A stretch of 64,000 nucleotides of DNA from Bacillus haynesii. GTDB taxonomy: Bacteria > Bacillota > Bacilli > Bacillales > Bacillaceae. The stretch covers positions 62,001 through 126,000 of the forward strand of contig NZ_MRBL01000018.1 of the NCBI RefSeq assembly GCF_001969855.1, read 5' to 3'. The notes below the pieces were generated by a model, which was not told the origin of the DNA, made no database searches, and worked only from the letters and a program-made list of their open reading frames with translations. Below are positions 1 to 9,403 of the stretch, one piece after another. Each line of letters begins with the position of its first letter. Position 1 is the first letter of the stretch. The position numbers and the translations under genes are program-made.

Positions 1-493
1 GCAGGCCCTCCATACAAATACCCGCAAGAGCGGCTACCCGCGGTGTCACCATCTGGTGCCGTTTCCTGAAAAAGCTGCCGATATAACCTGCGATGACGCC
101 AGCCAGCAGTGAAGAAACCGCACAGCTCAAAGCCGTCGTCCCTCCCAGTGAAAAACGGTGAATGCCTGACAGCAGCCCGACACCTGCTCCGACAAACGGC
201 CCTCCGATCAGTCCGCCGATTTCGACACCGAGAATTCTCGTATTGGCAATCGAGCTTGACGGGTCGATCGCAAAAATCCAATCATTGTTCAAAATCTCGT
301 GTTCCCGGATTTCAATGCCTGTATAGTTGCTGATGATGCTGAACAAGGAAAAAATGAAGATGAGAACTCCCTTTCCCTTATACCCTTCCGGATGCTGAAG
401 GTGCTGACGGAACACCTTCATATGGGCCAACATAAAGCCCAGAATGACGATGATCCCCACTCTCTCCAGCATCATGATCATGAGTTGGATCAT
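1..493 (-). CDS. lytS: LytS sensor histidine kinase, N-terminal part (cut by window edge)
   Basis: Membrane sensor kinase of the LytS/LytT two-component system, which in Bacillus responds to pyruvate and cell-wall or energy state. Only the first 164 codons are present; the frame is still open at base 1. The visible protein is the hydrophobic 5TM LytS sensor domain: helices near residues 9-22, 44-58 and a Gly-rich segment (LGVEIGGLIGGPFVG) typical of the family. The start ATG at 493 is preceded by AAGGGG at 6-7 nt spacing. The neighbour order lytS-ysaA-thrS is that of B. subtilis. The histidine kinase half lies outside the window. Confidence 0.88.
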   Translation of the reverse strand, partial: MIQLMIMMLERVGIIVILGFMLAHMKVFRQHLQHPEGYKGKGVLIFIFSLFSIISNYTGIEIREHEILNNDWIFAIDPSSSIANTRILGVEIGGLIGGPFVGAGVGLLSGIHRFSLGGTTALSCAVSSLLAGVIAGYIGSFFRKRHQMVTPRVAALAGICMEGL

Positions 494-620
494 GTACTTC
501 CCCTTGCTTTCTTTCTGAATCGGAATCTGCTCTTATTCTATCATACCTCTCATTATTCACACTTTGACACATCATGGCTTTAACATCTTTTTAACAGACA
601 AAGCCACTTCATGAACAAAA

Positions 621-650
621 TAAAAAAGGCAGCAATTGTTTGCCGCCGTT
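621..650 (-). terminator. Terminator after the small membrane-protein gene
   Basis: On the minus strand a GGCGGC / GCTGCC stem (one G-T pair) with an 8-nt loop is followed by a T-rich run. It sits just downstream of the stop at 654 and separates that gene from lytS. Confidence 0.7.
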
Positions 651-653
651 TGC

Positions 654-881
654 TTATTTGTTACTTCCCATTTTCAAATTAACAATCAGCCACACAACTT
701 GAATCATGAATGGCAATATAAATGCAATCAATAAAACGATAAATGCTATTAATTTAAGTTCAGGTGTTTGAGCAACACCTGCACCATCAACATCTCTCAG
801 CCAAACAACAGCTGCCCCTATTACAAAAATAGCCATCCAAAATATGTTGCAAATCCACCAAAATACCCATCGTTTTTTCAC
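654..881 (-). CDS. Small two-helix membrane protein (DUF3923-like)
   Basis: A 75-residue protein of unknown function. Two hydrophobic segments are evident, about residues 8-27 and 44-66, joined by a conserved-looking loop with WLRDVDGAG and TPELKL. This resembles the DUF3923 family of short Bacillus membrane proteins, from memory of the motif only. The start is GTG at 881 with GGAAGG 9 nt upstream. It is monocistronic, with its own terminator, and sits between lytS and ysaA, where I do not expect a gene from the B. subtilis order, so it is probably a lineage-specific insertion. Confidence 0.65.
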   Translation of the reverse strand: MKKRWVFWWICNIFWMAIFVIGAAVVWLRDVDGAGVAQTPELKLIAFIVLLIAFILPFMIQVVWLIVNLKMGSNK

Positions 882-1081
882 AAAACCATTCCTTCCATTT
901 CTACAACTATATCATTTTGTTACACTGAATCCGCTTCTTCCGCCCGCATATAGGCCAACATCATGATCATAATGGATCTTAGAAATCCCCTTGTTTTCCA
1001 AACAATAGAATTTCATTTTATCATATCCGAGAAGCTTTCACACTTTGATACTGCATTACATCACATTCTTAAATTCATTTC

Positions 1082-1110
1082 TTTCACATCCTTTTGATCT
1101 ATTGTAAAAT
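1082..1110 (+). promoter_or_regulatory. Candidate sigma-A promoter for ysaA
   Basis: TTTCAC, 17 nt, TAAAAT; the -10 ends about 41 nt before the ysaA start. Confidence 0.45.
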
Positions 1111-1151
1111 AAATGAGAGAATTCTATAAATTAATGGCAGAGGAGAAGATC

Positions 1152-1964
1152 ATGAAAGCCGTATTTTTTGATTTAGACGATACATTGCTCTGGGATGAAA
1201 AAAGCGTCAGCACAGCATTTTCCAAAACGTGTCTTAAAGCTGAAGAAAAATACGGAATCCATGCGGAAGAATTTGAAGCCGCCGTCCGCGAAGCAGCGCG
1301 AAAGCTTTACACGTCTTATGAAACATATCCATACACCGTCATGATCGGCATCAACCCATTTGAAGGCCTGTGGTCAAACTTCAGCGAGCCGATCAGCGAA
1401 GGGTTTCAAAAACTGAACAAAATTGTTCCTGAATACAGAAAAAACGCATGGACAAACGGATTGAAGGCGTTTGGCATCGACGATCCCGCCTTCGGGGAAG
1501 AACTCGGCGAATATTTTGCGGCAGTGCGCCGAAAGAGTCCTTTTGTGTATGAAGAAACATTTGCCGTTTTAGATGAGCTAAAAGGAAAAGTAGAACTTCT
1601 TTTGCTGACAAACGGCGACCCGAGCCTGCAGAAAGAAAAATTGGCAGGCGTACCGGAACTTGCTCCTTATTTTAATGAAATCGTCATTTCCGGTGCATTC
1701 GGAAAAGGAAAGCCTGATCCAAGCATATTTGAACACTGCCTCAGCCTCCTCGGCATGACAAAGGATGACGTCGTGATGGTCGGAGACAACTTGAACACCG
1801 ACATTCTCGGGGCTTCCAGAGCAGGCATTCAAACCGTCTGGGTCAACCGCAAAGGCAAAAAGAATGAAACTGACGTTACACCTGATCACGAAATCAGCCA
1901 TTTAAGCGAACTGTTCGATATCCTCCGCGGAAAAGCAGCGGACAAGCTAAGCAAAAAAGCATGA
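1152..1964 (+). CDS. ysaA: HAD-superfamily hydrolase YsaA
   Basis: A 270-residue haloacid-dehalogenase-type phosphatase of unknown substrate. Motif I is DLDDT near residues 7-11 (nucleophile and acid/base Asp), motif II is LLLTNGD, the motif III Lys lies in GKGKPDP and motif IV is VMVGDN with following Asp. A long inserted cap lies between motifs I and II, as in subfamily I HADs. The chosen ATG at 1152 has AGGAG at 6 nt spacing; an upstream in-frame ATG at 1113 lacks a ribosome site. It converges on thrS and shares a bidirectional terminator with it. Confidence 0.85.
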   Translation: MKAVFFDLDDTLLWDEKSVSTAFSKTCLKAEEKYGIHAEEFEAAVREAARKLYTSYETYPYTVMIGINPFEGLWSNFSEPISEGFQKLNKIVPEYRKNAWTNGLKAFGIDDPAFGEELGEYFAAVRRKSPFVYEETFAVLDELKGKVELLLLTNGDPSLQKEKLAGVPELAPYFNEIVISGAFGKGKPDPSIFEHCLSLLGMTKDDVVMVGDNLNTDILGASRAGIQTVWVNRKGKKNETDVTPDHEISHLSELFDILRGKAADKLSKKA

Positions 1965-1990
1965 TTCCCGAGCGGGAATCATGCTTTTTT
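1953..1990. terminator. Bidirectional terminator between ysaA and thrS
   Basis: A perfect 38-nt inverted repeat with A-run and T-run flanks and a 2-nt centre. It overlaps the last codons of ysaA and ends 5 nt before the thrS stop, so one hairpin serves both converging genes. Confidence 0.92.
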
Positions 1991-1995
1991 CTTGT

Positions 1996-3927
1996 TTATT
2001 TCTTTGCTTCAGCAACGGCTTTTTTAATGAAGTCTGCAATTGCAACCGTTTCTGATTTTTGCTCTCCGTATTTGCGGACGTTGACGGCTTCGTTTTCAAC
2101 TTCCTGGTCACCGACGACAAGCATGTACGGGATTTTTTGCATCTGTGCTTCACGGATTTTATAGCCGATTTTCTCGTCGCGCGTATCGACTTCAACGCGA
2201 AGCCCTTCACGCTGCAGGCGATCTTGAACTTTTTTGGCATAGTCAAGATGCACGGACGGCGATACAGGGATGACTTGGAACTGAACAGGGGCAAGCCATG
2301 TCGGCAATGCGCCTTTATGCTCCTCAATTAAGAAAGCGACAAAGCGTTCCATTGTCGATACGACACCTCTGTGAATGACGACCGGACGATGAGGTTTTCC
2401 GTCTTCACCGACATATGTCAAGTCAAATTTTTCAGGAAGAAGGAAGTCCAGCTGTACGGTTGACAGTGTTTCCTCTTTGCCGATTGCAGTTTTGACTTGA
2501 ACGTCAAGCTTCGGTCCGTAGAACGCCGCTTCCCCTTCAGCTTCGTAATAATCATGGCCGATCTCGTCCATCGCTTCCTTCAGCATCGATTGCGCTTTGT
2601 TCCACATTTCATCGTCATCGTAATATTTCTCTGTATCTTCAGGGTCGCGGTAGGACAAGCGGAATGAATACTCTTCCAGTCCGAAGTCTTCGTATACATC
2701 CTGAATCAGGCGGACAGTTCGAATGAACTCGTCTTTGATTTGATCTGGACGGACGAAAATGTGAGCATCATTCAGGGTCATTCCGCGAACACGCTGCAGA
2801 CCTGAAAGAGCGCCTGACATTTCATAGCGGTGCATCGTTCCGAGCTCGGCGATCCGGATCGGCAGTTCACGGTAGCTGTGAATGTCGTTTTTATAAATCA
2901 TCATATGGTGCGGACAGTTCATCGGACGAAGCACAAGTGTTTCATTGTCCATCTCCATCGGCGGGAACATACCGTCTTGATAATGATCCCAATGGCCTGA
3001 TGTTTCATACAGGTCTTTGCTGCCGAGGACAGGGGTATACACGTGCTCATAGCCAAGCGCAAGCTCTTTGTCAACGATATAGCGCTCAATGACGCGTCTG
3101 ATGGTCGCACCCTTTGGCAGCCAAAGCGGCAGACCCTGACCGACTTTTTGCGAATTGGCGAACAGCTTCAGTTCTTTGCCGAGCTTTCTGTGGTCGCGTT
3201 CTTTTGCTTCCTCAAGGAGGTGAAGATGCTCTTCAAGCTCCGCTTTTTTGAAGAAAGCCGTACCGTAAATGCGCTGGAGCATCTTGTTGTTGCTGTCTCC
3301 GCGCCAGTATGCCCCCGCAAGGCTCAGCAGCTTGAACTCTTTGATTTTGCCTGTCGAAGGAACGTGAACACCGCGGCATAGATCGAAGAATTCGCCTTGC
3401 TCATAAATCGATACCGTTTCGCCTTCCGGAATCGCATCAAGCAGTTCCAATTTTAAATCATCGCCGATTTCGGCAAACCGGGCTCTGGCTTCCTCACGGC
3501 TGACTTCTTTTCTTACGATCGGCAGATTTTCCCCGACGATTTTTTTCATTTCCTTCTCAATCTTCGGAAGATCTTCCGGAGTCAGCGCTTCTTCCAGATC
3601 CACATCATAGTAGAAGCCGTTTTCGATGACCGGACCCACGCCGAGCTTCACGTTTTTATACAATCGCTTGATCGCCTGGGCCATTAAGTGTGCAGTACTG
3701 TGGCGCATGATTTCAAGCGCTTCTTCGCTGCCTTCTGTAATGATTTCGATGGCGCCGTCCTCAAGGATCGGTGCACGCAGATCGATTTCTTTGCTGTTTA
3801 ATTTCCCCGCCAGCGCTTTTTTCTTTAAGCCGGGACTGATTGATGCCGCGATATCTTCTGTTGTCGTCGCTTTTGCAAACTCCTTAACCGCTCCGTCAGG
3901 AAATTTGATTTTTACCATATCTGACAT
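1996..3927 (-). CDS. thrS: Threonyl-tRNA synthetase
   Basis: Class II aminoacyl-tRNA synthetase charging tRNA-Thr in the cytoplasm. The 643 residues carry the TGS domain (about 1-65), the editing/SAD domain with [11 protein letters not shown], the catalytic core with motif 2 ([20 protein letters not shown]) and zinc-site residues (NCPHH), and a C-terminal anticodon domain ending VAEAKK. The ATG at 3927 is preceded by AAAGGAG at 8 nt; an in-frame GTG at 3936 touches the ribosome site and is rejected. The length equals that of B. subtilis ThrS. A T-box leader upstream places expression under uncharged tRNA-Thr. Confidence 0.98.
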   Translation of the reverse strand: MSDMVKIKFPDGAVKEFAKATTTEDIAASISPGLKKKALAGKLNSKEIDLRAPILEDGAIEIITEGSEEALEIMRHSTAHLMAQAIKRLYKNVKLGVGPVIENGFYYDVDLEEALTPEDLPKIEKEMKKIVGENLPIVRKEVSREEARARFAEIGDDLKLELLDAIPEGETVSIYEQGEFFDLCRGVHVPSTGKIKEFKLLSLAGAYWRGDSNNKMLQRIYGTAFFKKAELEEHLHLLEEAKERDHRKLGKELKLFANSQKVGQGLPLWLPKGATIRRVIERYIVDKELALGYEHVYTPVLGSKDLYETSGHWDHYQDGMFPPMEMDNETLVLRPMNCPHHMMIYKNDIHSYRELPIRIAELGTMHRYEMSGALSGLQRVRGMTLNDAHIFVRPDQIKDEFIRTVRLIQDVYEDFGLEEYSFRLSYRDPEDTEKYYDDDEMWNKAQSMLKEAMDEIGHDYYEAEGEAAFYGPKLDVQVKTAIGKEETLSTVQLDFLLPEKFDLTYVGEDGKPHRPVVIHRGVVSTMERFVAFLIEEHKGALPTWLAPVQFQVIPVSPSVHLDYAKKVQDRLQREGLRVEVDTRDEKIGYKIREAQMQKIPYMLVVGDQEVENEAVNVRKYGEQKSETVAIADFIKKAVAEAKK

Positions 3928-3954
3928 CCTAGTCACTCCTTTTTTTTACAAAAT

Positions 3955-4240
3955 AAAAAATCCCCGTCCCCCTAAGAAAGGGACGAGGATTAATAAACGG
4001 AATTCGTGGTTCCACCCTTTTTCCCGAAAAGCGCAAAAAACCCGTCACGCTCTCGGCTTTCGGTTCTGTAACGGGAAGTCCCGTCAGTCATTACTAGACA
4101 AACTGCCGTTCACAACTGATGTTCAAAGGCGGTAAAAAAATGATCCTTGGCATAAGAGACTTTCAGCCCTGGTCTCCCTCTCTGTCAAACCGGTGTTCAT
4201 CTTTCCATGTCCTTATCAATACATGATATCTTTAAGTTTA
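3955..4240 (-). promoter_or_regulatory. T-box leader (tRNA-Thr sensing) of thrS
   Basis: The 14-nt T-box core AGGGTGGAACCACG is on the minus strand at 4005-4018. A strong terminator (CCTCGTCCC paired with GGGGACGGGG, then a T-run) lies at about 3955-3991. About 220 nt of upstream leader fit stem I and the specifier region. This arrangement is established for aminoacyl-tRNA synthetase genes: uncharged tRNA binding favours the antiterminator and read-through. I could not fix the specifier codon by eye. Confidence 0.93.
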
Positions 4241-4246
4241 TATCGT

Positions 4247-4275
4247 ATTATAAATCGTTTTTCACGCAAAATCAA
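4247..4275 (-). promoter_or_regulatory. Sigma-A promoter of the thrS T-box transcript
   Basis: Minus strand TTGATT, 17 nt, TATAAT. The -35 overlaps the last codons of ytxC. Confidence 0.7.
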
Positions 4276-5114
4276 GAATGCTCTTCCAAAATGTTTTCCC
4301 GCGGATGAAAGGCGTCAAGCGAAAGAATCCGCACGCGCTCCTGAAAAATATTTTGAATGGTCTGAACCATGGCGTGTTCCCGGTCTTCCGTATAGAGGTC
4401 TATTTTTTCCGGCGCAATTGATACGAGCGGAGCCAGGAGATGGGAATCAATATACATTGGGTGTTCTCTTACGAACCGCCTGTCTATGTATTTTTTTTGT
4501 TCCCGTTCAGAAATATACTTTAATTCCCACAATACAAAATAACCGTCGTGCACAATGTGGACATGGTCAAGCATCGGCTCTTTCGACATGACGTAGTCTC
4601 TCAGCGATTGAATGAATGTCTGGTATTCCTGCTCCATTTTATACTCGTCGATCGCCGCCTCCACATAAGACCTGAGGCGTTCATAATACTTCCCGAGACG
4701 AAACGTCATAAAGGACCGAATGGAAAAGACGTTTTCCTCAAGACAGATCGTTTGGAGCTCCTGAATGATGTAATGTTCGCGAGGGGTGTCGTCCTTGTTG
4801 AGAGGAAGCCCTTCAAGTTCGCCCTCCATAATGCTGTGGGCCAATTGAAGAATCTGCTGCTGTTCATCCCGGTCCAAAAAGTAATAATCGCCTTCAATGA
4901 CCGAAAGCATGTATTCGTCTTCTTTGCATTCTGTAAAGAATCTCGTCAGAACCGGCTCAATATAGGCCTGAATACTGACAGAGGAATGGGTCTTTTCAAT
5001 TCCGATCTTCCCTGGCGCTTCGTGAATCTTGATATGCCTGTTCGCATCCGCATTGCGAAGGAGATGCAAAAACGCGGCTGTATCATAATCATCTTCAAAT
5101 GTAATTTCAAGCAT
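4272..5114 (-). CDS. ytxC: YtxC-like sporulation-associated protein
   Basis: A 280-residue soluble protein of the YtxC family, named from the B. subtilis locus between thrS and ytxB and linked to sporulation by phylogenetic distribution; its molecular role is unknown. There are no transmembrane segments and the protein is strongly acidic and basic throughout. The ATG at 5114 follows GGGGGG at good distance; the ten extra upstream codons of the open frame lack a ribosome site. It is probably transcribed with or after ytxB, about 77 nt upstream. Confidence 0.8.
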   Translation of the reverse strand: MLEITFEDDYDTAAFLHLLRNADANRHIKIHEAPGKIGIEKTHSSVSIQAYIEPVLTRFFTECKEDEYMLSVIEGDYYFLDRDEQQQILQLAHSIMEGELEGLPLNKDDTPREHYIIQELQTICLEENVFSIRSFMTFRLGKYYERLRSYVEAAIDEYKMEQEYQTFIQSLRDYVMSKEPMLDHVHIVHDGYFVLWELKYISEREQKKYIDRRFVREHPMYIDSHLLAPLVSIAPEKIDLYTEDREHAMVQTIQNIFQERVRILSLDAFHPRENILEEHS

Positions 5115-5191
5115 GTTTGTCCCCCCTAACAACATCTGATACATGTATATGGGGGTGACAAATAAAATAGACGTAAAAAAAGGATGAGCCC

Positions 5192-5824
5192 TTAATCGAG
5201 GAGCGCCTGCACTTTTTTTCTGAACAAAAGAGGCACGGTAATGAATATCAAGTAAATTGCGGCTGTAACCGCAATCGCTATGATGTCGCCGGTCAAGAGG
5301 CTTGACCCGAGCACATTTAAAATAATGGTGCCCGGAATGATACCCGCGGCCGTCGCCAGGGCAAACGACAGAGGCTTCACTTTGGAAACGCCTGCCGCAT
5401 AGCTGACCGCGTCAAAATGTATCGGCGCCAGCCTCAAGAGCAGAATGCAGAAAAAGCCGTTTTTCCGCAAAAGCGCCCGCAGGCTGTCAAGCTTCAGCGG
5501 CATGTGCTGAAAGTTTCCGCCGAGCCTGTATGCAACAGCGAATGATAAAAACGCACCGCCTGCCGCACCGATAAAAGAATACAAAGAGCCAAACAGCGGA
5601 CCGAATGCTAGGCCGCCGCTGACGGCGAAAACGGAAGCAGGAAGCAGTAAAAACGGCCGGATCATCAATAATCCGATATAGATCAGCGGGGCGAAAATCC
5701 CGAAGGATAAGACGCCTTCTCTTATATGAGCGGGGCTCAGATTCAGGTATTTCGCATTCAGCCATAGTCCGGCCGCCGCGATTACGGCGATAGCCGCCCA
5801 TTTGGCCAAGGTTCTTTTTCGCAT
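5192..5824 (-). CDS. ytxB: TVP38/TMEM64-family membrane protein YtxB
   Basis: An integral membrane protein of the VTT/DedA-like TVP38 family, of unknown transport function. There are about five to six hydrophobic segments, with the family signature region around FAPLIYIGLLMIRPF and FGPLFGSLYSFIGAAGG, and a re-entrant glycine-rich stretch. The start at 5824 gives GGAG at 9 nt; an ATG 9 nt upstream (5833) abuts the ribosome site, so the protein is 210 rather than 213 residues. It lies between dnaI and ytxC as in B. subtilis. Confidence 0.82.
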   Translation of the reverse strand: MRKRTLAKWAAIAVIAAAGLWLNAKYLNLSPAHIREGVLSFGIFAPLIYIGLLMIRPFLLLPASVFAVSGGLAFGPLFGSLYSFIGAAGGAFLSFAVAYRLGGNFQHMPLKLDSLRALLRKNGFFCILLLRLAPIHFDAVSYAAGVSKVKPLSFALATAAGIIPGTIILNVLGSSLLTGDIIAIAVTAAIYLIFITVPLLFRKKVQALLD

Positions 5825-5862
5825 CTTCTTCATCTCCGTGATTGAAGCTCGGGGTCATGTGA

Positions 5863-6798
5863 TTACTGACGCCGGTTTTTCCCGTCCAGCCGGACAGGCG
5901 TCGCTAAATACAGCACCCTTTCCATCAGCCTTGCCGCTTTTACTTCTTCTTTTTCGCCCCTTTGCGAATAGGTGAAATGGTGTTTCAGTTCATCAGGGTC
6001 AAAGTTTGAAGAGAAAAACGTCGGCAGCTGCTGGGACATTCTGTGCTGAAGGATGGCGCCGAGCACCTCATCCCTCACCCAGCTTGACATGGATTCCGCA
6101 CCGATATCATCGAGCATCAGAATCGGCGTAGACTTGACCATATCAAGCTTCTCCTCAAGCGACTGATCATGTATCGCATTTTTCAGTTCCCTGACAAATT
6201 CAGGGACATAGACGAGAATGGATGGATGATCCTTTGCGGCAAGCTCATTGGCAATGGCGGCCAGCATAAAGGTCTTTCCGACCCCGAACTTCCCGTAGAC
6301 GTAAATGCCTTTTCCCTTTCCCGTTTCGTTATAGTCATGCAAGAATCCCGTCACAAGCTGAAGGACCTTCAATCTGCTCGGGTCATCTCCGTCAATATCG
6401 GCAAACGTAGCATCCAAGAGATCCTGTTGAATATAGATGCTTTTAATCAGCGACCGCTGTCTTTCCCTCTCGTCCGCTTTCTTTTTTTCCGGACACTTAT
6501 CATATTGAACATCGATCGTTTTTCCGTTCAGCACAAGCTTTGGATGATAACCTTGAATCAGGTTTTTGCATTCATTCAGACTCGGGCAGTCTTGGCATGC
6601 TTTGCTTTGCTGTGTAAATTCATAAAGCTTGTTTAGGCTCCTGTCGATCATCCCTTGATCCACTTCTGACTGACGGCTGTTTAAAAACTCCTGAACGTCC
6701 TTGTCAGAGAGCACTTTTTCTTTCATATCTTCAAGGCGTTTTTGAAAATCGGGTCTCGTCGTCACGCCTTGTAAAGCGCGTTTAATCGGCTCCATCAT
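5863..6798 (-). CDS. dnaI: Primosomal protein DnaI (helicase loader)
   Basis: AAA+ ATPase that loads the replicative helicase with DnaB and DnaD at oriC and at restart sites. The N-terminal zinc-binding domain shows C68, C71, C77, H85 and C102. The C-terminal AAA+ domain has Walker A GKFGVGKT (169-176), Walker B PILMLDDIGAES and a sensor Arg near SNFDPDEL. At 311 residues it matches B. subtilis DnaI. It follows dnaB by 14 nt, consistent with the nrdR-dnaB-dnaI operon. Either of two adjacent ATGs could start it; the first has GAGGTG at 5 nt. Confidence 0.97.
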   Translation of the reverse strand: MMEPIKRALQGVTTRPDFQKRLEDMKEKVLSDKDVQEFLNSRQSEVDQGMIDRSLNKLYEFTQQSKACQDCPSLNECKNLIQGYHPKLVLNGKTIDVQYDKCPEKKKADERERQRSLIKSIYIQQDLLDATFADIDGDDPSRLKVLQLVTGFLHDYNETGKGKGIYVYGKFGVGKTFMLAAIANELAAKDHPSILVYVPEFVRELKNAIHDQSLEEKLDMVKSTPILMLDDIGAESMSSWVRDEVLGAILQHRMSQQLPTFFSSNFDPDELKHHFTYSQRGEKEEVKAARLMERVLYLATPVRLDGKNRRQ

Positions 6799-6812
6799 CT
6801 TGTCACCTCACA

Positions 6813-8237
6813 TTAAAGAGCGGAATGGTTTTTCAGTTTTTTTACTTCTTCGAGCAGCTTCTGTTTCTGCTGGTCAAAGCCTTCTCTATTTGCAGAACCT
6901 GCCGGCTCTGTTTCCAGCGGTTTGCTGTCAGCTTCATCACTTTCCCGAAGCCAATCAGGCAGCTTTTCTTCCCTGATGACTTTCTTGTTCCGGGAAGGTT
7001 TTTTCTTCCCTTCCGCCCATTCAAGATATTGACGGTTTTCTTCTTTCGCAAGCTTCATGGCCTCTCTAACCGTGCGAACGTTTTTTCTGGCCCAGTGAGA
7101 AGCGATTTTTTGGGTGTAATTTTTCGAAAGCTTCATATCGGTTTTCAGCATGACATAATAAATCAGAACATTGATGACGCCGGGCTCTAATTTTTGGTCA
7201 AGCATCATTTCTTCTATAATTTTCAGATCGGCTTTGGATGGTTCCGCTCCGCCGCCGATATCCTGCAGCAGCTTTCTTGGCGATACCTGCTCAAGCAAAG
7301 CGATCAAATTGTCTTCCTTGGCATTTGTTGAGGCCTGTTGATTCGGCTGTTCGCGGAGATTCATCGGCTGCACTTTGTCGACGAGTTCCGGAAGCGGGCC
7401 GCTGCGCTCGATCTGATACCAGTCGCTCGCCGCTTTTCTGAGCGCTTCTGTCGTAATCGTATCGTGTTCGTCAACGGCTGACATGACGACGTTTTGCATC
7501 TGAAGCGGTTCGATACCGTAAACAAAGGCCAATTTTTTAATCGTTTCCTTCACTTGATCTGTCAGCGCTTTTCTCGGGATAAGCGTGTCAGATAAACCGG
7601 CGAGAAACAGTTGAAAGTCAAAGGCGTCGTCTGTAACTGCTGCCGGTTTGCTGGTCCCTTCTTTCATCCATTCATGATCTTCGCGAAGCTCCATCGCTTC
7701 GATCATATCGTCAGACATCTTCCATTCGCTCGGCTGGACAGATGCAAAAACTTCGTTGAAAGAACGGGTGATATCCTGTGCTTCTTCAGGGACAGACGGG
7801 TGGGAGAAGTATTCTTTCAGCTGCTGAAACCTCGCTTTTCCGACACGGTTGTACAAGAAGACATTCAGCATGCCGTCCTGAAAGAACTCGTCCGGTCTGA
7901 GCGGCGGAATCAATTCATATATAAACAAACGTTCGTGTTCCGTTTCTTTCATATAAGTTTTCAACAGTCCGATCCCCTCAAGCTTTTCCTTTTCTGAGTG
8001 AATCGTCTTCAGGTTGGTCTGCATCGCCGCCATCAGCTGTCTGTGAGTCGAGCTTTTTCCCCAGACTCTGTTTTGCTCCAGCTCTCCCCACAGCGTGAGA
8101 AACAAGCTGAACGAAAAAGAGCCGATTAAAGGCTGATACAATAGCGTGACAATTTGCCGGTCCAAGTCCTGCAGCAATCCGTAGCTTTTGACAACGTACG
8201 GATCGACAGGAAGCAAATCTTTCCAATAATTACTCAT
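6813..8237 (-). CDS. dnaB: Replication initiation / membrane attachment protein DnaB
   Basis: Gram-positive DnaB (not the helicase), which co-loads the helicase with DnaI and helps attach oriC to the membrane. The 474 residues hold two DnaB/DnaD-type winged-helix-plus-DDBH2 modules, the C-terminal one around LEPGVINVLIYYVMLKTD and YTQKIASHWARK, followed by a charged tail. The start is placed at the ATG of MSNYWKDLLPVDPYVV, matching the B. subtilis N-terminus; the ribosome site (GGAAGG) is 12 nt away, rather long, so a TTG 12 nt upstream cannot be excluded. Confidence 0.95.
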   Translation of the reverse strand: MSNYWKDLLPVDPYVVKSYGLLQDLDRQIVTLLYQPLIGSFSFSLFLTLWGELEQNRVWGKSSTHRQLMAAMQTNLKTIHSEKEKLEGIGLLKTYMKETEHERLFIYELIPPLRPDEFFQDGMLNVFLYNRVGKARFQQLKEYFSHPSVPEEAQDITRSFNEVFASVQPSEWKMSDDMIEAMELREDHEWMKEGTSKPAAVTDDAFDFQLFLAGLSDTLIPRKALTDQVKETIKKLAFVYGIEPLQMQNVVMSAVDEHDTITTEALRKAASDWYQIERSGPLPELVDKVQPMNLREQPNQQASTNAKEDNLIALLEQVSPRKLLQDIGGGAEPSKADLKIIEEMMLDQKLEPGVINVLIYYVMLKTDMKLSKNYTQKIASHWARKNVRTVREAMKLAKEENRQYLEWAEGKKKPSRNKKVIREEKLPDWLRESDEADSKPLETEPAGSANREGFDQQKQKLLEEVKKLKNHSAL

Positions 8238-8324
8238 ATCTTTTGTCAACCTTCCACTTTGTTTCTTGTCCTCATTTTACACCTTTTTCAGGCCTTCATG
8301 TCACACGACTGTGTTTTTATCATG

Positions 8325-8355
8325 AGAAAAGAGCTGGATCAATTGACAGCTCTTT
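8325..8355 (-). terminator. Weak hairpin between nrdR and dnaB
   Basis: Minus strand AAAGAGCTG / CAGCTCTTT with a 10-nt loop, followed by a short TTTTCTC tract. It overlaps the nrdR stop codon. The poor T-run suggests partial attenuation inside the operon rather than full termination. Confidence 0.4.
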
Positions 8356-8812
8356 ACCGTTCCTTCTTTATTAAGTCTTTCAGCTCGTCGATAAATACGT
8401 TAATATCTTTAAATTGGCGGTATACTGAAGCAAACCGGACATATGCGACTTCGTCGATTTTTGCAAGCCTGTCCATCACCATTTCTCCGATCATGTCGCT
8501 TTTCACTTCAGCAACGCCTTGATTTCTAAGCTCTTTTTCAATTTCAAAGCAAATATCCTCAAGCTGCTTTAAGGCGACAGGGCGCTTTTCGCACGCTTTG
8601 ATCAAGCCGCGGAGCATCTTCTCTCGGCTAAATTCTTCCCGGATCCCTTCTTTTTTTACGACGATGAGCGGAATTTCTTCCACTTTTTCAAATGTAGTAA
8701 ATCGATAATTGCACGATTCGCATTCGCGTCTTCTGCGAATCGATCTGCTTTCGTCAACGGGACGGGAGTCCAAAACCCTCGTCCCGTTATGCTGACATGC
8801 TGGACATTTCAT
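8354..8812 (-). CDS. nrdR: Transcriptional repressor NrdR
   Basis: Repressor of ribonucleotide reductase genes; its ATP-cone senses ATP/dATP and it binds NrdR boxes upstream of nrd operons. The zinc ribbon has C3, C6, C31 and C34, and the ATP-cone spans about residues 46-136 ([20 protein letters not shown]). The 152 residues match the usual family length. It heads the dnaB-dnaI cluster, linking dNTP supply with replication initiation. Confidence 0.97.
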   Translation of the reverse strand: MKCPACQHNGTRVLDSRPVDESRSIRRRRECESCNYRFTTFEKVEEIPLIVVKKEGIREEFSREKMLRGLIKACEKRPVALKQLEDICFEIEKELRNQGVAEVKSDMIGEMVMDRLAKIDEVAYVRFASVYRQFKDINVFIDELKDLIKKER

Positions 8813-8828
8813 TTTTTCAGCTCCCTAT

Positions 8829-9221
8829 TCAATTGTTTGAATGTACAGATTCCTGCAGCTTTCCGTCCAGTTCGCTGTATAGCGTCGAGACAAGCCCGCG
8901 GCTGTAGCCAAAATCGGTCGGCAAAAACGTTTCCGTTGACACATTAAAATCCACTGCTGTATCAAAAGGGCGAATCGAAACGACTGTCGCCACCACAAAA
9001 GCTTTTCTCGTTTTTTTAACCTCGGCGCTGATTTCTCCTCTTTCTTCCGACACCGATGTCACCTTGCAGCCTTCAAGCCCTTCCAGCACTTCCTTTACAG
9101 CATTGAGCGCTTCTTTTGACGCCGCTTTATAGTAGCGGCTCTTCAGCTCGTCCGAAGGATGGCGGTCAGACGTTTCGGCGTGTGTAGAAAAAAACCGTTG
9201 AATGTTTTGAAAAAGACTCAT
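8829..9221 (-). CDS. Conserved cytosolic protein of unknown function
   Basis: A 130-residue soluble protein without a signal peptide or membrane helix. It resembles small Bacillaceae proteins simply named cytosolic protein that lie next to speD or nrdR; the central part (GEISAEVKKTRKAFVVATVV and IRPFDTAVDFNVSTE) has a beta-rich, DUF1499-like look, but I cannot confirm a family. The ATG at 9221 follows AGGGG. It lies 16 nt upstream of nrdR, so it may be the first gene of that operon. Confidence 0.65.
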   Translation of the reverse strand: MSLFQNIQRFFSTHAETSDRHPSDELKSRYYKAASKEALNAVKEVLEGLEGCKVTSVSEERGEISAEVKKTRKAFVVATVVSIRPFDTAVDFNVSTETFLPTDFGYSRGLVSTLYSELDGKLQESVHSNN

Positions 9222-9346
9222 ATCCCCTGTCCCCTTTGTCTTTCTTCTCTATATTTTATTAAAAAAATGGTTGATTTCCAAGGGAAAACAAATTAGGGCA
9301 AGAGAATGCCGGGGAATATGTTTCGGGGATTGTCGCGGGAGGAAAG

Positions 9347-9393
9347 AAAAAGGAGCGGATTTTAAAAGCGGTGTCCGCTTTTCATCCAGCTCC
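9347..9393 (-). terminator. Compound terminator after speD
   Basis: Minus strand GGAGC / GCTCC outer stem enclosing an inner AAAAGCGG / CCGCTTTT hairpin, followed by TTTTTC. Confidence 0.75.
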
Positions 9394-9403
9394 TCTATCG
9401 GCA

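Noticed and set aside
912-1016. A 34-codon minus-strand frame (MKFYCLENKGISK... ending SVTK) upstream of the small membrane-protein gene
   Set aside because: No ribosome site, very short, and its end lies in the leader of the gene at 654-881; coding is possible but unsupported.
1113-1151. Longer N-terminus for ysaA ([12 protein letters not shown])
   Set aside because: The internal ATG at 1152 has AGGAG at ideal spacing and starts directly at the HAD motif; the upstream ATG overlaps the promoter region.
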